Shown here piece after piece: positions 1-5,904 of a DNA stretch of 10,873 nt (position 1 is its first letter; the number at the start of each line of letters is the position of its first letter). The stretch comes from Oscillospiraceae bacterium (GTDB taxonomy: Bacteria > Bacillota > Clostridia > Oscillospirales > CAG-272). The translations under genes and the position numbers were made by a program. Where the stretch lies: contig SVTU01000043.1 of the NCBI GenBank assembly GCA_015063655.1, positions 1 through 10,873 on the forward strand, written 5' to 3'. Below the pieces are notes generated by a model that saw only the letters and a program-made list of their open reading frames with translations, searched no databases and had not been told where the DNA came from.

Positions 1-640
1 ACCACAGATCCTCGATCGACCCTCCGCCCCTGCCGATGATGATAACGTCAACGTTATTCTCAACATTAAAGTATTCTAAGCCTCGGCACAGGCTCATGGG
101 CGCCTCTGCTCCCTGCACAAGAGCGGGATACAGAAGGATATCCGCAAGCAAAAAGCGCCGCCCCGTCACGTGAAGCATATCCCGTATGGCCGCCCCCGTG
201 GGAGAGGTGATGATACCGATGCGCCTTGGCATGGCGGGCAAGGGCTTTTTTCGCTCGGGGGCAAACAGCCCCTCGGCCTCAAGCCTACGCTTCAGTGCCT
301 CATACGCACGGTAAAGGTCGCCAACGCCGTCCTCCTGCATAGCGGACACGTATATCTGGTACTGCCCCGTCTTTTCATAAATGCTTATCCTGCCGTAGGC
401 CACGACCTTAGTTCCGTCCTTGGGCACAAAGGTAAGCCTTGAGGCATTGCCTCGAAACATCACGGCGCTGACTGCCGCATCGCTATCCTTAAGCGAAAAA
501 TAGAAATGCCCTGCCGAGTGATGCTTGCAATTGGATATCTCTCCCCGCACGCACACCTCGGACAGCAGAGCGTCCTGCTCCACCAAGGCCTTCATATAGG
601 CATTCAATTGTGTTACGCTGATCGCAACCGCTTCACTCAC
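1..640 (-). CDS. xseA: Exodeoxyribonuclease VII large subunit, 3' part outside window
   Basis: The large, catalytic subunit of exonuclease VII degrades single-stranded DNA in both directions to oligonucleotides and acts in the cytoplasm in repair, together with the small subunit XseB. The 213 visible codons begin MSEAVAISVTQLNAYMKALV and hold the N-terminal OB-fold (about residues 7-105: VRGEISNCKHHSAGHFYFSL, then SVMF-type strands and VVAYGRISIYEKTGQYQIYV). The start of the catalytic domain follows, with the family motif RRIGIITSPTGAAIRDML near residue 140 and IIIGRGGGSIEDLW at the window edge. The start is GTG (638-640), chosen because AGGAG lies 7 nt upstream and the N-terminus matches the family. 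It overlaps the upstream TsaD-like stop by 8 nt, so it is the third gene of the nusB operon. About half of a usual 400-450 aa protein is present; the rest lies left of position 1. xseB would be expected next but cannot be seen. Confidence 0.95.
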   Translation of the reverse strand, partial: MSEAVAISVTQLNAYMKALVEQDALLSEVCVRGEISNCKHHSAGHFYFSLKDSDAAVSAVMFRGNASRLTFVPKDGTKVVAYGRISIYEKTGQYQIYVSAMQEDGVGDLYRAYEALKRRLEAEGLFAPERKKPLPAMPRRIGIITSPTGAAIRDMLHVTGRRFLLADILLYPALVQGAEAPMSLCRGLEYFNVENNVDVIIIGRGGGSIEDLW

Positions 641-1616
641 TGCCTTGCTCCTTTTTTTGCATATCACCAAGATACCGACGGCGGGCAAGCAGGGCGATGC
701 CTGCCGCATTGTCCGAGGAAAAGCCCGCCTCGGCAAAGTAAGCGCAAGCGCCCTTACCGAGAGCCCCACGCATCAAGCGGTTAGACATGACGCCCCCCGC
801 ATACAGCACGGGATACGTCCCGTGTCTGTCAAATATCTGACGCCGAAGCTCCAAAAGAGATCGGCAGATAAAATCAAACACAAAGGCCGAGGTTGCCTGC
901 TTGTCCTGCGTTTTGGCATACAGCTCCTTGGCCATATTCTCAAGCCCCGACAGATGGCAAAAACCATCTCTTACGCAAACGGGCTTCTTTTCGAGGCGTC
1001 CTTGATAGCCTGAGGCAAGCTGCTCCATGGCGACGCCGCAAGGAAAGGGCAAGCCGAGATGCACGCCCACTCGGTCGATCGCCTGTCCTGCATTGAGGTC
1101 GGCCGTACCGCCCGCAAGGCTTATGTCAAAGCCATCCTGCAAAGGCTTAACAAGCAACGCCTCGGTCGTTCCGCCCGATACGTGAAAGGCGAGAAAGGGC
1201 GTTTGGAACAGCACGTGCATACAGCCCGATGAATAGGCCGCCGCCATCACATGCCCCTCTTGGTGAGAAAATTCGTAAAGAGGGATCCCCCTGCCAGCCG
1301 TCAGCGCATGCGAAGCACTAACGCCCGCCAGAAAGCAAGGCATGTACGAGCCTTCCACACGGCGAGGACGGGTAGACACGCCCACACCGATCGGCTCATA
1401 GACCCCGTCCAGCAGTGCGTCAAGCTCATCAAGCAGCATGGGTAGCTGCTTGACGTGCGCAAACACGGCATCCGATTGACGAAGCCCGCATTCACCCTCC
1501 TTGACGGGCAGCAAACGGCGGAAATTGCCGATGACCTCCCCATCAAGCGTGCAGGCGGCGACAGACGTGGTATAATTGCTGGTATCGACCCCGATAAAGC
1601 AAGGCTGCTTGCTCAT
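633..1616 (-). CDS. Kae1/TsaD-like (peptidase M22-type) protein in nusB-xseA operon
   Basis: This 327-aa protein belongs to the ASKHA-fold Kae1/TsaD superfamily. TsaD itself makes the t6A modification of tRNA, but this looks like a paralogue and not the canonical enzyme. Visible family landmarks are the N-terminal phosphate-binding strand GVDTSNYTTSVA (9-20), the metal-ligand motif HQEGH (His118, His122; HMEGH in TsaD), SGGTTEALL (147-155; SGGHT in TsaD), DLNAGQAIDRV (173-183; roughly DDAAGEAFDK in TsaD), LSGLEN (222-227), AGGVMSNRLMR (273-283) and SSDNAAGIALL (300-310), where Asp302 matches the third metal ligand. The Glu of AGEAFDK is Gln here. The metal site is therefore kept while substrate-contact positions differ. 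Its ATG overlaps the nusB stop by 4 nt (ATGA), and its TGA overlaps the xseA GTG. Similar TsaD-like genes next to nusB are, to my knowledge, recurrent in Clostridia and annotated as O-sialoglycoprotein endopeptidase or Kae1-like. The biochemical role is unknown. Confidence 0.9.
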   Translation of the reverse strand: MSKQPCFIGVDTSNYTTSVAACTLDGEVIGNFRRLLPVKEGECGLRQSDAVFAHVKQLPMLLDELDALLDGVYEPIGVGVSTRPRRVEGSYMPCFLAGVSASHALTAGRGIPLYEFSHQEGHVMAAAYSSGCMHVLFQTPFLAFHVSGGTTEALLVKPLQDGFDISLAGGTADLNAGQAIDRVGVHLGLPFPCGVAMEQLASGYQGRLEKKPVCVRDGFCHLSGLENMAKELYAKTQDKQATSAFVFDFICRSLLELRRQIFDRHGTYPVLYAGGVMSNRLMRGALGKGACAYFAEAGFSSDNAAGIALLARRRYLGDMQKKEQGSE

Positions 1617-2017
1617 GCCTTCTGCAAGGCGTTCTTCACGGAGTTGAGCACTCCGTTAATAAAGGGACGCGCCTTTTCGTCATCATATTTTTTAGCAAGC
1701 TCCACAGCCTCGTTAATGGTAACGTTAGCGGGGATATCCTCCTTAAACATCAGCTCGTATACACCGATGCGCAATATGGCACGGGAGACACGGGACATAC
1801 GGCTTGTCTTCCAGCCGTGCGCATGCTCGCCAATCATGTCATCGATCTGACTAAGCTGCTCGCAAACGGTGAAATATGCCGTTTTCACGTACCCGTCATC
1901 GGGAAGCTCCCGATTCTCTGCCGAGGTGGCATAGATCTCCTCTGCCGTCTCACCGCCCCGAAATTCCATTTCAAACAATAGCTCAAATACGGCTTCTCTT
2001 GCTTCTCTTCTCGTCAT
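1613..2017 (-). CDS. nusB: Transcription antitermination factor NusB
   Basis: NusB binds boxA RNA with NusE (ribosomal protein S10) and supports antitermination of rRNA operons in the cytoplasm. The 134-aa product has the usual family length and all-helical pattern: N-terminal TRREAREAVFELLFEMEF, the central WKTSRMSRVSRAILRIGVYE (about residues 69-88) and the strongly conserved C-terminal part DIPANVTINEAVELAKKY followed by PFINGVLNSV. The start is ATG at 2015-2017, with GGAGGG at 2027-2032 on the minus strand, 9 nt away. It is the first gene of the operon: a consensus promoter lies about 100 nt upstream, and its TGA overlaps the next ATG in an ATGA junction, implying coupled translation. Nothing in the sequence is abnormal. 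Confidence 0.97.
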   Translation of the reverse strand: MTRREAREAVFELLFEMEFRGGETAEEIYATSAENRELPDDGYVKTAYFTVCEQLSQIDDMIGEHAHGWKTSRMSRVSRAILRIGVYELMFKEDIPANVTINEAVELAKKYDDEKARPFINGVLNSVKNALQKA

Positions 2018-2117
2018 GGTCCTTTGCCCTCCGTATACCGAAGAACGGTCTACAGAGCCCTTTCACTGTTTGAAAAAATAATACAACGCAGACAGAGCAT
2101 AAAACTCCATACTATAC

Positions 2118-2146
2118 ATTATAATACAATTACTCATCATTGTCAA
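2118..2146 (-). promoter_or_regulatory. Consensus sigma-A promoter of nusB operon
   Basis: Read on the minus strand, TTGACA (2141-2146) and TATAAT (2118-2123) are both perfect matches to the consensus, separated by exactly 17 nt. The direction and the roughly 100-nt leader fit transcription of nusB. The -35 element lies 57 nt from the -35 of the divergent promoter at 2204-2232, far enough for both to be occupied at once. Confidence 0.85.
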
Positions 2147-2203
2147 CTAAATCATGAATATTTTTGTCATATATTCACACAAGAAAAACACACGGCCAAA
2201 GGA

Positions 2204-2232
2204 TTGACATTTGAACGAATATATGCTACAAT
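2204..2232 (+). promoter_or_regulatory. Consensus extended -10 promoter of membrane/lipoprotein operon
   Basis: TTGACA (2204-2209) and TACAAT (2227-2232) are separated by 17 nt. The -10 is preceded by TGC, giving an extended -10 (TGnTACAAT). The first coding start is only about 25-30 nt from the expected transcription start, so the leader is short and leaves no room for a riboswitch. Confidence 0.85.
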
Positions 2233-2261
2233 ATTGGCAATGATAGTAAAGGAGCATGCAT

Positions 2262-2693
2262 ATGACTGCCAAGTCCTTGATAAAAAAGATACTGATCCAT
2301 ACGTGTGTTTGGTATACGGTCGTAATGGGGGCATACGCCCTTTTGATGTGCCTTGTCCATGCGGGAACGGGTACCATTCTCATTGAAGCAGCAAAATCCT
2401 TGATGTTTCTGCTCTTCTCTCTCTTGGTAGCAGGGGCGGGAGTGGTTCTGCGCATTCCTAACATGAACGGTGTTCTGAGAACGGCCATTCACTACGTCGT
2501 CACCCTGGCCGCTCTTCTTGCCACCTTTGTTCTTCCCATGGGAACAACGCCCTCCTTTTATCTGGTTGCCTCGGTCATCTACACGGTCATCTATCTCGTC
2601 ATTCTCGGCATTGCCTCGATCTTCCGCTCACGCTACAGCCGTCTTGCCGACAAGGAGGCCGCTTATCAAAAGCAGTTCAAGGGCAAGCACTGA
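2262..2693 (+). CDS. Four-helix membrane protein, DUF3021-like
   Basis: This is a 143-aa integral membrane protein of unknown function. Four hydrophobic segments are visible at about residues 13-33 (TCVWYTVVMGAYALLMCLV), 46-64 (SLMFLLFSLLVAGAGVVL), 74-92 (TAIHYVVTLAALLATFVL) and 99-121 (FYLVASVIYTVIYLVILGIA). They are followed by a charged cytoplasmic-looking tail, RSRYSRLADKEAAYQKQFKG. The length, the four-helix plan and an aromatic/His motif at the start of helix 3 (IHY) resemble the DUF3021 family of Bacillota; that assignment is from memory and moderate. Two ATGs are available (2256 and 2262). The second is preferred because GGAG at 2251-2254 is 7 nt from it but only 1 nt from the first. 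It is the promoter-proximal gene of a likely three-gene unit, with 54 nt to the next start. Confidence 0.85.
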   Translation: MTAKSLIKKILIHTCVWYTVVMGAYALLMCLVHAGTGTILIEAAKSLMFLLFSLLVAGAGVVLRIPNMNGVLRTAIHYVVTLAALLATFVLPMGTTPSFYLVASVIYTVIYLVILGIASIFRSRYSRLADKEAAYQKQFKGKH

Positions 2694-2709
2694 GCCTGAC
2701 ATACTCTTT

Positions 2710-2750
2710 CGTTTTTCGGATACATACCACAAAAGGAGTCCCGAAAAATG
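2710..2750 (+). promoter_or_regulatory. Inverted repeat enclosing the RBS and start codon of the SGNH gene
   Basis: CGTTTTTCGG (2710-2719) can pair with CCGAAAAATG (2741-2750), giving nine Watson-Crick pairs and one G-U pair. The right arm contains the ATG of the next gene, and the 21-nt loop carries its AAAAGGAG ribosome binding site. The hairpin could dampen initiation, or it may be chance in AT-rich sequence. It lacks the form of a terminator, having a long loop and no U-tract after the stem. Confidence 0.35.
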
Positions 2751-3527
2751 AAGCACAGAATACTGTTAACGATTCTCTCCCTCTCTCTTCCGCTTTTTGT
2801 CTGCTGTCGGCAAACGGCGGCGGTGGCGGACACAGAGCCCCTCGAGGCGGTCGAACGCTCCTGCGTTCTCAGCCCCACCGAGGATGCGGGAAAGGAATAC
2901 GTTGACAGTATTCTTTTTTTTGGCGAATCCACAACGGCGCACATGGTCTCAAGGGGCGTGCTGTCTGGCGGAGCGGAAACCAAGCAGGTCCTGCGCACGC
3001 CCTCGGGGACGGTCAATCTTGGCATGGACACGCCCCGCGTCCGTGTCATTCAGCCTTATACGGGAGAATTGGTATCTCTGTACGATGCGGTTCGGGCTAT
3101 CAAGCCACGGTATCTTTTGCTGACCTTTGGGCTGAACGGCGCTGTGCAAAATGCGGCGGCCGGTGAGGAGCGGTACGCATACGTGTATACATCGCTCATC
3201 CAAAACATGAAGGAGGCGTCTCCCAATACCGTCATTCTGCTTCAGTCATGCCCGCCCGTTGCCATCAGCATGGATATGTCGCATTATTCGGTGAGTGCCG
3301 CTGAGTTGAACGAAAGGCTTCGCACCATCAACACCTGGATTGAGCGGATCAGTCAAAGCACAGGCACAAGCTTTCTCAATTCCGCCGAGGTGCTGACAGA
3401 CGAAAACGGCTATCTGTACGAGGACTACCAAAACGGTGACGGCTATCACCTCTCCGTTCGTGGCTATGAGGTCATGCTGCGCTATATCCGCACACACGCC
3501 CATCCCCTGCAAGAGGCGCATGGGTAG
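2748..3527 (+). CDS. Exported SGNH/GDSL-type hydrolase
   Basis: The 259-aa protein has an N-terminal secretion signal (MKHRILL then a hydrophobic run to about residue 20) and an SGNH-hydrolase body. Block I is FFGEST (58-63) with the presumed nucleophile Ser61. A block II-like glycine occurs in VNLGMDTP (89-96), block III is FGLNG (127-131) with the oxyanion Asn130, and block V is DGYHLS (231-236) with Asp231 and His234 completing the triad. Members of this superfamily remove or transfer acyl groups on polysaccharides, lipids or peptidoglycan; the substrate here is unknown. LFVCC at 16-20 suggests a lipoprotein, but the residue before each Cys does not fit the usual lipobox, and AVA-D near residue 27 could instead be a signal peptidase I site. 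AAAAGGAG lies 9 nt upstream of the ATG. The DUF4358 lipoprotein gene follows after 11 nt, which points to a shared job outside the membrane. Confidence 0.87.
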   Translation: MKHRILLTILSLSLPLFVCCRQTAAVADTEPLEAVERSCVLSPTEDAGKEYVDSILFFGESTTAHMVSRGVLSGGAETKQVLRTPSGTVNLGMDTPRVRVIQPYTGELVSLYDAVRAIKPRYLLLTFGLNGAVQNAAAGEERYAYVYTSLIQNMKEASPNTVILLQSCPPVAISMDMSHYSVSAAELNERLRTINTWIERISQSTGTSFLNSAEVLTDENGYLYEDYQNGDGYHLSVRGYEVMLRYIRTHAHPLQEAHG

Positions 3528-3538
3528 AAGGAGGTATC

Positions 3539-4021
3539 ATGAAGCGTATTCTTCTGCTTTTGTTGCTCACCGCCCTATGGCTCTCCACAGCCTGCGGTGT
3601 GTCCTATACCGACAGCGTCCCCTCGGAAGCACTCGGCTCTGCTGTGCTGTCCGCCCTTCCGTCTCCCGATGACTATGCTCTGTACGGCCAAGACTACGTC
3701 TCCGCCTACTTCCCCGTCAGCGATAATCCGACAGACTTTTATATAGCCTATTCCGTCACCGCCGAGGACGTGGGCGAATTCGGCATCTTCCGCATGGCGG
3801 ACGAGGAGGGCGCTAAGCTGATGAAGTCTGCCATCGACTCGTATCTTAACGATATGCGCAGCACGCAGCTCTCTTTTTTGCAGACCTATGCACCAAGAGA
3901 GGTCGCAAAGCTTGAGGAAGCAGAGGCAAGAGTGCTTGGCTCCTATGCCGTCTACGCCATCCTGTCGCAGGAGGACCGCGCAACCTTGTTCGAAACCATC
4001 GACAAGCAGATCAAGCAATAA
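3539..4021 (+). CDS. DUF4358-family lipoprotein
   Basis: This is a small 160-aa exported protein. The N-terminus MKRILLLLLLTALWLSTACG is a clear lipoprotein signal with Cys19 in LSTAC as the lipidation site, so the mature protein should be anchored on the outer face of the membrane. The remainder has the pattern of DUF4358: an early acidic/hydrophobic stretch, a central DFYIAYSVTAEDVGEFGIFR strand pair, a helix DEEGAKLMKSAIDSYLNDM, and a C-terminal ARVLGSYAVYAILSQEDRA segment. Function is unknown; family members in Clostridia are small secreted proteins. The ATG follows AAGGAGGT with a short 4-nt spacing and lies 11 nt after the SGNH stop, so the pair is almost certainly co-transcribed. A hairpin at 4028-4057 ends the unit. 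Family assignment is by pattern from memory. Confidence 0.87.
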   Translation: MKRILLLLLLTALWLSTACGVSYTDSVPSEALGSAVLSALPSPDDYALYGQDYVSAYFPVSDNPTDFYIAYSVTAEDVGEFGIFRMADEEGAKLMKSAIDSYLNDMRSTQLSFLQTYAPREVAKLEEAEARVLGSYAVYAILSQEDRATLFETIDKQIKQ

Positions 4022-4027
4022 AGCAAA

Positions 4028-4057
4028 GGCCGTCTCAAGTGTTATCTTGAGACGGCC
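4028..4057. terminator. Convergent-gene hairpin terminator, mainly for the ABC operon
   Basis: The arms 4028-4039 (GGCCGTCTCAAG) and 4046-4057 are a perfect 12-bp inverted repeat with a 6-nt loop (TGTTAT). It sits 6 nt after the DUF4358 stop and 7 nt after the ABC stop on the other strand. On the minus strand it is followed by TTTGCTTTATT, a usable U-rich tail. On the plus strand the following bases are C-rich (CCTCCCGTTATT), so termination there may be weaker. Confidence 0.85.
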
Positions 4058-4064
4058 CCTCCCG

Positions 4065-5903
4065 TTATTCAAATTGAGCGTGGTACAAGGAATAATAAAA
4101 GCCCTTTTGCGCCATCAGCGCATCATGGTTGCCCTGCTCGATGACGTTTCCGTCCTTCACCACAAGAATGGTATCGGCGTTCTGAACGGTAGACAGACGG
4201 TGGGCGATCACAAAGCAGGTGCGTCCCTCCATCAAGCGGTACATAGCCTGCTGAATACGTTGCTCGGTTCGGGAATCCACGTTTGAGGTCGCCTCGTCCA
4301 AAATCAGCATAGGCGCATCGGCCAGCATGGCACGGGCGATGGTCAGTAGCTGCTTATGCCCCTTGGAGATATTGACGCCGTCATCGGAAAGTACCGTGTC
4401 ATACCCATCGGGCAAGGCCTCGATATAGGAATGGATATGCGCCATTCTGGCGGCTGCCTCCACCTCCTCACGTGTTGCGCCCTCTCGTCCGTAGGTGATA
4501 TTTTCATAGATCGTGCCGTGAAAGAGCCACGTTTCCTGCAGTACCATGGTATAGGCCTTGCGCAGGCTTCTTCTCGTAAGCCCCTGCATGGGCTTGCCGT
4601 CCACCAATATCTGTCCGTCTTGGGCATCGTAAAAGCGCATCAGCAGATTGATAATGGTGGTCTTCCCCGCCCCCGTGGGCCCGACAATGGCAATCAGGTT
4701 GCCCCGCTTGACGTCAAGCGACAGATCCTTGATCACCGTTTTACCCTCTACGTAGCCAAAGCGAACGTGGTCAAGCTTGACACTGCCCTCTACGGTAGAA
4801 AGCACCTCGGCATTCTCAGCATCGGGCGTTTCGGGTGCTTCATCGATCACCGCAAAGACCTTTTCGGCGGCGGCGCAGGCAGACTGCAGCTCGCTGACGA
4901 TATTGGCAAATTCATTGATCGGCCCTGCAAACTTTCGGGAATACTGAACGAACGCCGAGATACCGCCAAGAGAGACGGTAAAGACAACGGGAACGGAGGC
5001 CATGCCCTGTGCGTTCATGGTGTGGAACAAAAAGAAGATACCGCCAAGCATCGCCACAAGGGACAAGGAAAGATTGTTGATAAAGTTGACGGTAGGACCG
5101 ACAACGGCATTGTAATGCTCAGAGGCATAGTAGGCATCCACCGCCTCGGTGTTGCGCTTGTTAAAGCGCTCCACGATCACCTTCTCTCGGTGGTAGGCCC
5201 GAATGCTCTTCTGCCCCGACAGCATCTCCTCGGCATACCCGTTCAGCTCGCCAAGCTTCTGTGAGCGGCGACGGAAGAGCGGACGCACACGCTTGGAGCG
5301 GTGCCTCGTATAGAGGATCGAAATGGGAACGGTGATCACAAATACCGAAAGCAGAACGGGAGAGATTGAAGCCATCATAGCCAGTGATCCGACAACGGTG
5401 ACGGTGCTGGCACAGATCTGAAGCAGATCATGCGAGAGCGAGGCATTCACCGTATCGATATCATAGGAAATACGGCTGATGATCTCACCCGTGGCGTGGG
5501 TGTCAAAATACCCAACGGGCAAGGTGAGTAGATGGTCGAACACCTGCTTTCTCATGCGATATACGATCTTTTGGCTCAGCCTCACCATCAGCACCGCCAA
5601 AAGATACGACAAAAGCGCTGAAAGCGCATAAAACGCAAGCATCAGGCCTACGTACAGATAGACCTTGGGAAAATCCACGGCTCCCTTTCCCGCAATGATG
5701 GCATCGATCGCCCTTTGCGAAAGCTTGGGAGCTACGAGTGCCAATACGTTGGAGACGAGCATCATCAAGAAGCACAGAAGCACCGTGGGCTTATGTGTCA
5801 TCAGGTAGCCTGCCACACGCCGAAGCACAGCTTGCCTCGTTTTCTTATCCTGCACCTGGTAGCCTGCGCTTTTATCACGCTTGTTCATGGGCGCACCCTT
5901 CAT
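4065..5903 (-). CDS. ABC exporter half-transporter, canonical-Glu subunit
   Basis: This fused permease-ATPase of the type I exporter (MsbA/LmrA-like) plan is about 612 aa. A six-helix membrane domain occupies about residues 36-345 and an ATPase domain about 375-612. Visible motifs are Walker A GPTGAGKT (408-415), Q-loop Gln456, signature NISKGHKQ (511-518), Walker B MLILDE (532-537) with the catalytic Glu537, D-loop SNVD and switch His568 (IAHRLS). The signature has SKGHK where SGGQ or SQGQ is usual, so it is degenerate. The start is not certain. The ATG at 5901-5903 comes one base after the upstream stop (TAA-C-ATG); a second ATG at 5886-5888 has AAGGG 7 nt upstream and would give 607 aa. 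An open frame extends 50 codons further, inside the upstream gene, but is rejected. It probably pairs with the 574-aa subunit; the substrate cannot be told from sequence. Confidence 0.95.
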   Translation of the reverse strand: MKGAPMNKRDKSAGYQVQDKKTRQAVLRRVAGYLMTHKPTVLLCFLMMLVSNVLALVAPKLSQRAIDAIIAGKGAVDFPKVYLYVGLMLAFYALSALLSYLLAVLMVRLSQKIVYRMRKQVFDHLLTLPVGYFDTHATGEIISRISYDIDTVNASLSHDLLQICASTVTVVGSLAMMASISPVLLSVFVITVPISILYTRHRSKRVRPLFRRRSQKLGELNGYAEEMLSGQKSIRAYHREKVIVERFNKRNTEAVDAYYASEHYNAVVGPTVNFINNLSLSLVAMLGGIFFLFHTMNAQGMASVPVVFTVSLGGISAFVQYSRKFAGPINEFANIVSELQSACAAAEKVFAVIDEAPETPDAENAEVLSTVEGSVKLDHVRFGYVEGKTVIKDLSLDVKRGNLIAIVGPTGAGKTTIINLLMRFYDAQDGQILVDGKPMQGLTRRSLRKAYTMVLQETWLFHGTIYENITYGREGATREEVEAAARMAHIHSYIEALPDGYDTVLSDDGVNISKGHKQLLTIARAMLADAPMLILDEATSNVDSRTEQRIQQAMYRLMEGRTCFVIAHRLSTVQNADTILVVKDGNVIEQGNHDALMAQKGFYYSLYHAQFE

Positions 5904-5904
5904 G

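Noticed and set aside
170..784. Two short plus-strand open frames (170-442 and 506-784)
   Set aside because: They oppose xseA and the TsaD-like gene, whose minus-strand translations match their families well.
3575..4072. A 165-codon minus-strand open frame
   Set aside because: It is antisense to the DUF4358 lipoprotein gene and runs through the terminator hairpin; a shadow frame.
4356..5264. A 302-codon open frame on the plus strand
   Set aside because: It lies wholly antisense to the ABC ATPase gene, whose motifs are intact. The product has no recognisable domain and no convincing ribosome site; long antisense frames are common in such codon usage.
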